Shown: positions 56,801-64,000 of the stretch, piece after piece
How positions within the stretch are numbered: position 1 is the stretch's first letter
Layout: every line of letters starts with the position of its first letter
Source: Antedon bifida
Taxonomy: Eukaryota > Echinodermata > Crinoidea > Comatulida > Antedonidae
DNA: 64,000 nucleotides
Direction: 5' to 3'
Assembly (NCBI GenBank): GCA_963402885.1
Contig: OY727093.1
Coordinates: 16,559,036-16,623,035 of the forward strand
Notes under the pieces: model-generated
Database searches by the model: none
What the model was told of the DNA's origin: nothing
Seen by the model: the letters and a program-made list of their open reading frames with translations, nothing else
Translations under genes and position numbers: made by a program

Positions 56801-59591
56801 TTGCTTTGGGGTAGTCGAAAAGCATAGGAACTTTTTGAGGTTTTTCTGGTACGAAGAAAATGACCTAAGCAAACCACTGATAGAGTACAGGATGTGTAAG
56901 CATGTCTTTGAGAACAAGCCCTCACCAGCAGTTGCCAACTATGGCTTACGTGAAATCATCAAGGAAGCTGACCCTGATGTTGTAGATTTTGTGAATAACA
57001 ATTTTTATGTAGACGACGGCTTAACATCTTGTGAAAACAACGCTACAGCAATCTCCTTAATGAAGCGAACACAACAGGCATTGATGACCAGTGGTGGTGT
57101 ACGCCTACATAAGATTTCCTCAAATAGCCAAGAGGTGTTGAACGCATTTGAAAGAGAAGACATTGCCAAAGAAATTAGAGATTTTAATGTGGAAGAAGGA
57201 GGCGCTCCTATTCAAAGAAGTCTAGGCTTACAATGGAGACTATTCGAAGATGTATTTACATTCCACATTAACCCTGAAGAAAAGCCATTCACAAAACGTG
57301 GCGTTCTAGCTACCATTAATAGTATATACGACCCGTTGGGCTTTATTTCTCCTGTGCTGGTTCGTGGACGAGTTCTATTCCGAACGATCATGCATCTTAA
57401 ATTAGACTGGGATGACCCATTGCCAGAAGGGATGAAACATAAGTGGGATGCATGGAAAGAAAGCCTGAAGAAGCTGGTATCACTAAAAATTCAAAGAACT
57501 TACCACAAAAGTCTGAGAAACGATGTGATAAATACAAAGGTGCATGTGTACTGTGATGCTTCAGAACAAGCGGTTGCAGCTGTAGCATTCTTAAGAACAA
57601 CCACTATCCACGGAACCGAGGTTGGATTCCTCATTGGAAAATCACGTATAGCTCCTAAACAAGGACATACTATTCCTCGCCTTGAACTCTGTTCTGCTGT
57701 AGTTGCTACAGAACTAGCTAAAATAATCATCACAGAACTACACTTTCTTCCAAGTGACATCATATACCATTCAGACAGCAGGGTATGCTTAGGCTACTTG
57801 AACAACACTACAAGACGGTTTCATACTTATGTTGCCAACAGAGTTGAAAAGGTGCTGTTAGTATGTGAACCACATCAATGGAATTATGTGCCAACGGATC
57901 AAAATCCAGCAGATCATGGAACTAGATATGTTGACCCATCAAAATTGCAGTCATGTGCTTGGCTCACTGGTCCTCAACATTTGCATAAAGAAGAAGAATC
58001 ATCATTTCCTCTTGTTGACCCTGAAAACGACAAGGAAATTAGAAAAGAAGATGTTACCACCTTTAAAACAGTGGTAATCAAACCCCAGATGCTCAGTGAA
58101 GAGAGAATAAAACGCTTTTCTACATGGACAGGCTTGACAAGGGCAATTACTTACTTGAAACATCAAGCATCTTCATTCAGAGCAGGTGAGAAGACATCAC
58201 AATGTTCTGGGTGGCATATATGCACGCAGCATAGATCCATAGACGAATACAGACAAGCTGAAATCGTTATCATCAAAGATATGCAAAGACAGTTCTACGA
58301 CAGTGAGATAAACTGCCTGAGAGCAGGAAAGCCTGTCCACAGAAATAGCTCCGTGATAGCCCTGTCACCAATGTTAAATGCTGAAGGTTTGATAAGCGTT
58401 GGTGGTAGATTACACAAGTCTAAACTTCCCTTCATCGAAAAACACCCTACACTAATTCCAGGAAATAGTCATGTGGCGAAGCTACTTGTTCATCATTACC
58501 ACACGAAAATACATCACCAAGGCAGACACTTAACCGAAGGGATGATCAGACAAGCAGGTTATTGGATCACAAGTTGTAAAAAATTAGTGTCCTCAGTGAT
58601 TTACCGTTGTGTACTGTGCCGGAAACTTAGAGGAACTTTAGCTGTTCAAAGGATGGGAGACATGCCCGAAGACCGAATGTCTTGCGATCCAGCTTTCACA
58701 CATGTAGGCGTTGATTGTTTTGGACCCTGGGACATAGTGGCCAGACGTACAAGAGGCGGTATAGCAAAAAACAAAAGATGGGCCGTTATGTTCTCATGCT
58801 TATCCACAAGAGCAATTCATATTGAAGTAATTGAAGAAATGTCAACATCTTCTTTCATCAATGCTCTTAGAAGGTTTGTGTCTGTCAGAGGCAAAATCAA
58901 AACCCTTCGATCAGATCAAGGCACTAACTTTATAGGTGCAAGCAACGATGATGATTTGCATACCCATCTTGTGAAGAATCAAATAGAATGGAAAATGAAC
59001 CCGCCCCACGCATCCCATATGGGAGGTGCATGGGAGAGAATGATCGGGATTACTAGAAGAGTGCTGGATGGAATGCTGGTTGACCACCAAAATAAAAACA
59101 TGAGTCACGAAGTCCTAACAACGATTATGTCAGAAGTTGTCGCTATTATTAATTCACGACCTCTTGTTCCATTAGGCAACCATGCAGATGACTTTGTATA
59201 CCTCACACCGTCTATGTTGTTAACTCAAAAGCACCCAGGAATAGAAGAAGTGATAATTGAAAGGACCGTGCAAAACATGTACAAGGCCCAATGGAGACTG
59301 GTTCAGATTATGGCTGATCAGTTCTGGAAAAGATGGCGACTTGAATATTTGCAAACATTACAACCACGACGTAAATGGGAAGACAAGGCAAGCAATATGA
59401 AAATTGGAGATGTGGTGTTGTTGAAAGACAAGAGTGCCAAAAGAATTCAGTGGCCAATGGGCATTGTGAACAATGTTTTCCCAGGAGAAGATGGTTGCGT
59501 TCGTAAAGTCAGTGTACGCTTGCCAAGCGGAAAGAGTTTTAGCAGACCTGTGCATGAATTAGTGCTACTTGTGGAATCGGACAGTAAATAA
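53826..59591 (+). CDS. BEL/Pao gag-pol polyprotein (1921 aa)
   Basis: One uninterrupted frame starting 63 bp after the 5' LTR. Seen in order: an Ala/Glu-rich coiled coil (about 60-115); a gag core (about 230-430); zinc-knuckle region with CPLHEGKHQLVKC, then CX2CX4HX4C at 500-513 and a third cluster from 519; an aspartic protease-like site with Asp641 (LIDEQS rather than the usual DSGS/DTGS); reverse transcriptase with Asp986 (GDIESMF) and YVDD 1061-1064; RNase H with Asp1244, Glu1287 and Asp1317; integrase with an HHCC zinc module (about 1556-1604) and catalytic Asp1630, Asp1697 and Glu1737 (GGAWERM); and the C-terminal domain usual for BEL integrases. It makes the particle and copies and inserts the element. 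No stop or shift interrupts it, so this copy may still be active. Confidence 0.95.
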   Translation: MTTRSGQPYNEGHGVTHSEGKSGQGQDAPNKMSSKRSTSSSLCSSRSSVASKARAKAEASKVKLDFTRQQTQIRQRMASQEAEMKRQSAQIQLLEAEKDAAAAEAEAATLEEAANSKAGSEINLPTDDPKERVIQYLTDNDSICSKNEQKEYVLTYNLSPNAATWHPKQSENLPSASYHTDKDTPWPSPRATDTFVMKNPHPNPALNLTPECSIPDKSSRPTTVIEAASEIGNALLKKELVSNSLRKFTDKAAHYRAWKAAFHNTTMELNLTPSQKLELLMKWLGSESHKLSISIYNSHISRPELGLERIWEILDNKYGSAEALEKDLQTRIETFPKINTWESEKIMLFSQLMNEIQYMKEEGIYPGLAALDSARGLHPLVEKLPNNLQEKWVMTGSQYKLDHKVLFPPFNVYVKFVQKYSKIWNDPSFCRPANHKNSGEGASKAQRPLVNVKNTTITNKDVNDGMCPLHEGKHQLVKCRVFIAKSYLEKKKLIKDYKLCYRCLGRSHFAKECNARVKCEICKSERHLDVLHNQTYTSTTPKQAKNTQKDTSTPPHEVKNIEKNDSAQPKQVKDVEKNTSTPPKQVGKNASATNELESVSPSCLDICGREGVSRSCSKICLANVFLKESPDKVVKTYVLIDEQSNKSLVASKMFDLLEISGELINYRIKTCNGEKKTTGRKLQSLVVEAINREVQIILPNLLECEEIPGNKSEIPTPEVAMAFPHLESIAAKIPSIDQSAEVLILLGRDAPQVHKVREVINGPDNAPWGQRLDLGWVVIGETCLGEVHVPNTAISACRTSVKIKSNGKPSTLDPCPNKMKVDELFDSSEDSISFSREEKQFLKIMETEGKLNSDKQWTAPLPFRTPRPRLPNNREQALKRALILHKSLEKDSIKRQHFIAFMKGVLDNGHAEKAPPLKAHEERWYLPLFGVYHPKKLDKIRGVFDSSAVFQGVSLNQVLFKGPDLTNGLVGVLMRFRRESVAVCGDIESMFYCFGVVEKHRNFLRFFWYEENDLSKPLIEYRMCKHVFENKPSPAVANYGLREIIKEADPDVVDFVNNNFYVDDGLTSCENNATAISLMKRTQQALMTSGGVRLHKISSNSQEVLNAFEREDIAKEIRDFNVEEGGAPIQRSLGLQWRLFEDVFTFHINPEEKPFTKRGVLATINSIYDPLGFISPVLVRGRVLFRTIMHLKLDWDDPLPEGMKHKWDAWKESLKKLVSLKIQRTYHKSLRNDVINTKVHVYCDASEQAVAAVAFLRTTTIHGTEVGFLIGKSRIAPKQGHTIPRLELCSAVVATELAKIIITELHFLPSDIIYHSDSRVCLGYLNNTTRRFHTYVANRVEKVLLVCEPHQWNYVPTDQNPADHGTRYVDPSKLQSCAWLTGPQHLHKEEESSFPLVDPENDKEIRKEDVTTFKTVVIKPQMLSEERIKRFSTWTGLTRAITYLKHQASSFRAGEKTSQCSGWHICTQHRSIDEYRQAEIVIIKDMQRQFYDSEINCLRAGKPVHRNSSVIALSPMLNAEGLISVGGRLHKSKLPFIEKHPTLIPGNSHVAKLLVHHYHTKIHHQGRHLTEGMIRQAGYWITSCKKLVSSVIYRCVLCRKLRGTLAVQRMGDMPEDRMSCDPAFTHVGVDCFGPWDIVARRTRGGIAKNKRWAVMFSCLSTRAIHIEVIEEMSTSSFINALRRFVSVRGKIKTLRSDQGTNFIGASNDDDLHTHLVKNQIEWKMNPPHASHMGGAWERMIGITRRVLDGMLVDHQNKNMSHEVLTTIMSEVVAIINSRPLVPLGNHADDFVYLTPSMLLTQKHPGIEEVIIERTVQNMYKAQWRLVQIMADQFWKRWRLEYLQTLQPRRKWEDKASNMKIGDVVLLKDKSAKRIQWPMGIVNNVFPGEDGCVRKVSVRLPSGKSFSRPVHELVLLVESDSK

Positions 59592-59689
59592 CTCTAGATT
59601 CGATTGTTTACTTCTTGTTTTAGGAAGTTTGCGTTGTTATTTAAATGCTTTATAGTTATGTTATTTAGTTTGTTATTGTGATGTGTAAC

Positions 59690-59702
59690 ATCACAGGGGG
59701 AG
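59690..59702 (+). promoter_or_regulatory. Polypurine tract of the BEL/Pao element
   Basis: CACAGGGGGAG abuts the TGTG that opens the 3' LTR, the position where plus-strand priming starts in LTR retroelements. Confidence 0.75.
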
Positions 59703-59948
59703 TGTGCTGTTCGCGATTTTCTATTTTGTATGTGTACCGCCCTCTATAGTTTGTCTCCACTGTTCGATAAGTGTTAATGGAGGCTCGGCAGTCATTACTA
59801 TTGTTTTCAACTCAAAACGATGTTTTATGCAAGATATTGAGAGAGGTGTCGATTCACACCCTTTTTTACCACACACACAAACTCAAACGAATAAAGACTT
59901 GGTTATACTGATCGGTGTGATAAATGTTTATTTATTAGTTCCGTGACA
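59703..59948 (+). repeat. 3' LTR of the BEL/Pao element
   Basis: 246 bp; one mismatch to the 5' LTR (A at 59781). Followed by the target duplication CAAAC. Confidence 0.95.
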
Positions 59949-60097
59949 CAAACAGACAAGTAAACAAATTCACTGGGCCATAATCGGACAGGGGTTCTGT
60001 TAGTTAGGTATAGTAGTACATATTTTCACAACCATAATAAATATTGAATTTGATGATGGTTACAACCTGCTAAAAAGACATTGCTAACTAGCATGAT

Positions 60098-62308
60098 CAG
60101 CCCACGAATTTCACGTCTGCAATCGGCAATTGCCGACCTTATTGCCGACCTTAAATTGTCAGAGGACGGCAAGAGATTGCCGACCCAGAAACTAGGCTAG
60201 ATCCCTCCTTTCAAGCCTCCTAGCAACAACATGGTACTTTAAGGGATCGTATCATTGAAATTTTAACAGGCATATTCACCACCATGTTGTGTTTAGTTAA
60301 CAAACCATGGAATTAAGATGATCCCTGAATTCACTCAACCATTACATCATGTTGTGTGTGAGCTGCATGCTTTCTATCAAGCTGGCTGGGCCGGCACAGC
60401 GCGAGACCTGTGTAGTATAGGGGAATACCCTGTTATGCCAAGCAAGCAACTATGCTCTGTGTACGGCTAGCTCCAGAACCACGATGTTCAGCAATTATCA
60501 AATAGAATTTATCTTGTAAATTTTAGTGTTAGGTTTTTATATTTTAGTTAAATTTGCGGATCGATCCAAATTTGCTAGTTCTTTTTGCATAACATCTGGG
60601 GCGGATCCAGAGGGGGGGTCCACGGGGTCCGGACCCCCCCTAAATTTTAAGGGTGCCCTTTTTTTAGAGGTTCAATATTTTATTTGTGTGACATATTTGT
60701 GTGTATATTAGTATGCACAGAGTAGGCTACACTAACCCCAAAAATAAAAACAGAAATTTATCACAATGAGCGCGATGTTAAGTTACGGCGGCCGATCAAA
60801 GAGCATCGTGAGAGGTGGTGACGCGTGATGATCTCTACTTAAACTTCTAAAAATAGATCGTTTCACATACTACAGAGGGCGCATGTAAACTTTTTACGAT
60901 TCAACTCCGCGTACGTTACCATGCGCGCTATGTCATTGACTCGATTATTTGTCCATTGGTAAACACATTTTTATGTATTATTATTCTGAAAATAATTGAA
61001 CTGTAAACATAATTCTTTTGAGTATTTGTTTATTTACATATCATTCCATCAGATCAACTATTTTTTATTTCCATTACATCCAACCAAACATGTAAAAAAT
61101 GTAGTTAAAATATCGTACTATCTAGCGCGTACGACCATACGCGGTAGATTGTTTACTAAAAAATCATCGAAATTAGACTATTCAACCTTGTTTTTGTAGT
61201 TGAGCCTCTCATGACCTGGGATTTGTTTGTCTTCCTATGCCAAGATAATATAGTTCTACAAGTTGAAGCCATGTGCTTTTTTCTCTGAGAAATATTTATT
61301 ATAAGTGCCAAAAAAAATGTTTTTTTCTCGATATGAAGCCTTTATTATTCAAATCTTTTAAAGAAAAATCACACATACCATAAAGAAGGTTCATTTATTT
61401 CATTTTTGAAACAATATTTGTGAAAATTACGTGAGGCTCAACTACAAAACCACCGTTTTGTGATATGATGTCATCGTAAGCCAATCAAAGCTGAGCTTTC
61501 CCGCGATCGGCAGAGCTCACGGTTGAATGATTTTGGATTCTGGCTATTTGATTGGTGGACGCGAATCACACACAGCGGAATGTTTTCTCTCGCGTGTACC
61601 ACCAAGAAGTCACGTGATCTCTCTGTACTGAACGGTACTACACAAATTTAGAGCAATGAATTTGTACGAATTCCGTTAAATAAACAACTCTATATATTTT
61701 ATAAACATTTAATAACATATTTTATTGATATTTCCAATGTTGATATATAAAAGAAATTACTATAAAACGTAATTATATGTAATTATTTTAGCGAAAAATG
61801 GCGCAATTTGTTTACAACGTTCGTGGCTAAAAACGATCATTTTCGGCAATGTTTTAGACCCTATATTTCGAAAACTACAAGTCAGATTTTCGTAATTCTT
61901 TCTTTATTGGAATATTGAAACAAAATACCCTGCTAATAAGTGTCATTTCCGGCGAACTAGAAAGGTGCCATTTATCATGGATTTTGCGTGCGAGAGTGCC
62001 ATTTCCGGCCATCTAAGTGTGTCCTGTAACAAAATTCGCTTCGCCACAACCCCCACCATGGGGGGGCTGTGGCTCAAATACTCAATATCTGATGTGCCCT
62101 TTTTATCGGCGGACCCCCCCTCTCAAAAATGTCTGGATCCGCCCCAGAACATATAGCTAGGGAGGCTAGGCCTAGCTAGGCCTTAGGTTAGCAAGAGGTT
62201 AGGCCTTGGTGAATTTTCTATTTTTAGAACTGCCGAGACTGCCGACCTTGGCGAATTTAAGGTCAGCAATTTTTTGCCGACCTTCTTTTTTCTGAATTTC
62301 GTGGGCTG
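60098..62308. mobile_element. DNA element with CAGCCCACGAATTTCA ends (outer)
   Basis: Ends CAGCCCACGAATTTCA and TGAATTTCGTGGGCTG are inverted repeats with one mismatch. CATGAT is found directly outside both (60092-60097, 62309-62314). TTGCCGACCTTA-type motifs repeat near both ends. Without the inner insertion the element is about 650 bp and has no coding frame. The CAG...CTG termini suggest a hAT-like group, but the duplication is shorter than 8 bp, so class is uncertain. Confidence 0.75.
60596..62147. mobile_element. DNA element with CTGGGGCGGATCCAGA ends (inner)
   Basis: 1552 bp. A 16-bp perfect inverted repeat, CTGGGGCGGATCCAGA and its complement, is followed on the inside by C/G runs. 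AACAT directly flanks both ends (60591-60595, 62148-62152). GGGGCGGATCCAG-type termini are common in hAT-like non-autonomous elements of invertebrates. It lies inside the outer element and is therefore younger. The frames at 60996-61199 and 61965-62156 have no family resemblance. Confidence 0.82.
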
Positions 62309-62569
62309 CATGATTGTACCAAAAAGCTTTTCAGCATGACTGGGACATTCTTCATGGTATACTGTATATTTTATGCATGTTTATGGAAGATTGTGTATCA
62401 GTCGACATAGTGAACATGCAAATCAAAAAGACCCTAAATAATTAACAATTGGAAACAATACAGTAGTAATGGATTAATATACCATAACTTTTACAAAAAC
62501 ATGAGGTGCTTGAACAACGAGGATGTAAATGAAGAAATTAAGAGCTAAATATGTAATAAAAAGTAAGCT

Positions 62570-62668
62570 TTAATAGTGTATAATGTCTTACGGCCTTGTC
62601 GAAAAACACCATTGAGGTGAACAAGTGTTACCGTGATTAAATAAAGTTTTTATTATTATTATTATTAG
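62570..62668 (+). mobile_element. Isolated LINE 3' end
   Basis: Contains TAATGTCTTACGGCCTTGTC and ACACCATTGAGGTGAACAAG, then AATAAAGTTTTTATTATT with a TTA-repeat tail. It matches in reverse the 3' UTR of the LINE fragment at 28431-28520. It is a very short 5'-truncated insertion. Confidence 0.85.
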
Positions 62669-62878
62669 CTACCGGGTATTTATATTGTCTGTATTATTAA
62701 AATGGAAAGCAATCAAGATCAAATTTATCGGTAGAAATGTTAGCGACAAGTCTATCAATATGATACACTATTAAATTTAAATGGTATGATTATTATAATC
62801 GTATGTAATAATAAATGATATAAGTGGGAGGGTATAAACGTACCTCCCTTAACCACCCCATTTGACTTCTTGCCGTAA

Positions 62879-63023
62879 GTGTGGTTCCCTACACAAGGAC
62901 GTAAGTGCAACGTAAGCAATTTGGCCATTCACTAGCGATTGATTTATTGAATTGTCACTTGTCATTGTCAACTCACTTGCGTCTACGTCTTTGCGTTGCT
63001 TCTCTAGCAGGAACCAAGTTGTG
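62879..63023. repeat. Possible MITE with TGGTTCC ends
   Basis: GTGTGGTTCC at the left and GGAACCAAGTTGTG at the right are roughly inverted, with GACGTAAGTGCAACG facing CGTCTTTGCGTTGC inside. Loose similarity; no target duplication identified. Confidence 0.4.
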
Positions 63024-64000
63024 TTTTCCTCCGCATCTACATACGTGAAATCAAACGTGCTTGGTTTTACTCATCAACGTTAGCTGCCATAGACTTTGAC
63101 ATGGTTCATCCTCCTCATTTGTTCCATGTTGCCTTTCGTTGTTGCTTGAAAAAAACTGCCCGTAGCAATGTTTGCAGCACTCTTTATGTCGTTGGTTCCG
63201 ACTTGTGTTACGCAATATTGCACTTTGCATCAATACGTCGTTTGTTTCAATTTTTAAGTTGATAAAATTGCGATTTGACGATTAATTTTTTTCCCAACAA
63301 AATCGGGGGCTCAGGACACCCATGACCTCCTCACTGGCTGTGCCCCTGCACCGGTCAGTTCCATCCATCTTGCACTATTGTGATTCATCATCATGTGACC
63401 AACATCTAGGTAACTGTGTAGTAATACAAACTTCTTTCTGTCTGTAATCTGTGTGCAAACCATGACGGCGGAGCGTTCATTTCTGCAGTATATTTAGAAG
63501 ATCGTTATTTTACGATCGGAAATCTTTCTGAAACTGACTATTAAACGGGTACTGAAACCCTACTGACCGGCACTCCTGGTGAGAACTCTATAGTGTACTA
63601 TCAATTGGTCAAGTTTTTAAAAATCGATTGGGCTAGATGAAATACTCAATTCATGAACGCAGTTTTAGAGAGCTACTACTACTTCAATCTGTCATCGGAC
63701 ATGTGAACAAGATTTGATTTATGAAATTGTCTCATTCAAAAAAGTTAACATAATATTGTATACTTTATTATACTCGATTCACTTTATAAATTTCTAATAA
63801 TTTTATTTTAATGAATTGAGACATTTACATTTCTGATTATAATATACACACAATAAATAATTATAATAGAACCCCTATAAAGGCACACATTCATGACCCA
63901 AAAAAGTGTGCCAACTCAATCAATCAATCAATCAATAAACAAGTTCCTTTAAAAAGTAATTATAACAAGTATAATACAGTATACAGGGAAAATTTTCATT
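63024..64000. other. No gene recognised; (AATC)n microsatellite near the end
   Basis: Short frames only. TCAATCAATCAATCAATCAA lies at 63917-63936. CCCCTGCACCGGT near 63355 and GGGGGCTCAGGACACC near 63305 stand out in GC content but match nothing else here. Confidence 0.45.

Larger units (their letters stand above)
53518..59948 (+). mobile_element. BEL/Pao-type LTR retrotransposon, apparently complete
   Basis: 6431 bp with two 246-bp LTRs (TG...CA), a single gag-pol frame, a purine-rich tract before the 3' LTR and CAAAC on both sides as a 5-bp target duplication (53513-53517, 59949-59953). The LTRs differ at one position (53596 C, 59781 A), indicating recent insertion. The domain order gag, protease, RT, RNase H, integrase in one frame, with no envelope frame, is typical of the BEL/Pao superfamily. 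A primer-binding site after the 5' LTR could not be assigned to a tRNA. Confidence 0.96.

Overview
The window is animal nuclear DNA. It is AT-rich, has split coding exons with GT/AG junctions, and most of its recognisable content is transposable elements. The palindrome TAGGCCTA and its CTAGGCC variants recur in dense clusters. Together with the mix of BEL/Pao, CR1-like, RTE-like, hAT-like, pogo/Tigger-like and Helitron-like elements, this suggests a marine invertebrate, possibly an echinoderm. That assignment is inference from composition only.

Host genes are few. (1) Three identical tRNA genes lie in a 366-bp tandem array at 0.4-1.5 kb; each folds as a perfect cloverleaf whose anticodon reads AUC, an unusual form for tRNA-Asp. 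(2) Four minus-strand exons (33.0, 30.9, 26.6 and 26.1 kb) encode the end of the PP1-binding region and the whole PDZ domain of a neurabin/spinophilin (PPP1R9) homologue, with phases matching across all three introns. The rest of that protein is not visible, so its introns are large and full of repeats. (3) A minus-strand intronless class A GPCR (38.27-39.29 kb) is intact. A close paralogue (47.37-48.38 kb) is interrupted by one in-frame stop that came with a 6-bp insertion. Both copies keep a TATA box and two CCAAT boxes.

Layout: 0-1.5 kb tRNA array; 3.0-8.7 kb tandem block of a hairpin-ended, Helitron-like repeat inserted in a MITE; 10-18.7 kb dispersed repeats, a palindromic minisatellite, nested TTAA-flanked MITEs and a 1-kb foldback palindrome; 19.7-24.4 kb a 5'-truncated CR1-like LINE interrupted by a hAT-like element with an exact 8-bp target duplication; 26-33 kb neurabin exons with repeats and a fresh 472-bp tandem duplication that copied part of a PDZ exon; 33.4-35.8 kb MITE cluster; 38-49 kb the GPCR pair, LINE fragments and a 4.9-kb inverted-repeat-bounded block; 51-52.3 kb tandem repeats; 53.5-59.95 kb a nearly pristine BEL/Pao retrotransposon (LTRs differing at one position, 5-bp target duplication, one 1921-codon gag-pol frame); 60.1-62.3 kb two nested DNA elements; then mostly featureless sequence.

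The genes do not form a pathway. The clearest overall signal is layered transposition, whose order can be read from nesting and target-site duplications. The points most worth following up are the tRNA-Asp(AUC)-like array, the Helitron-like family with structurally conserved hairpins, the recent partial duplication of a PDZ exon, and the GPCR pair with its single stop.
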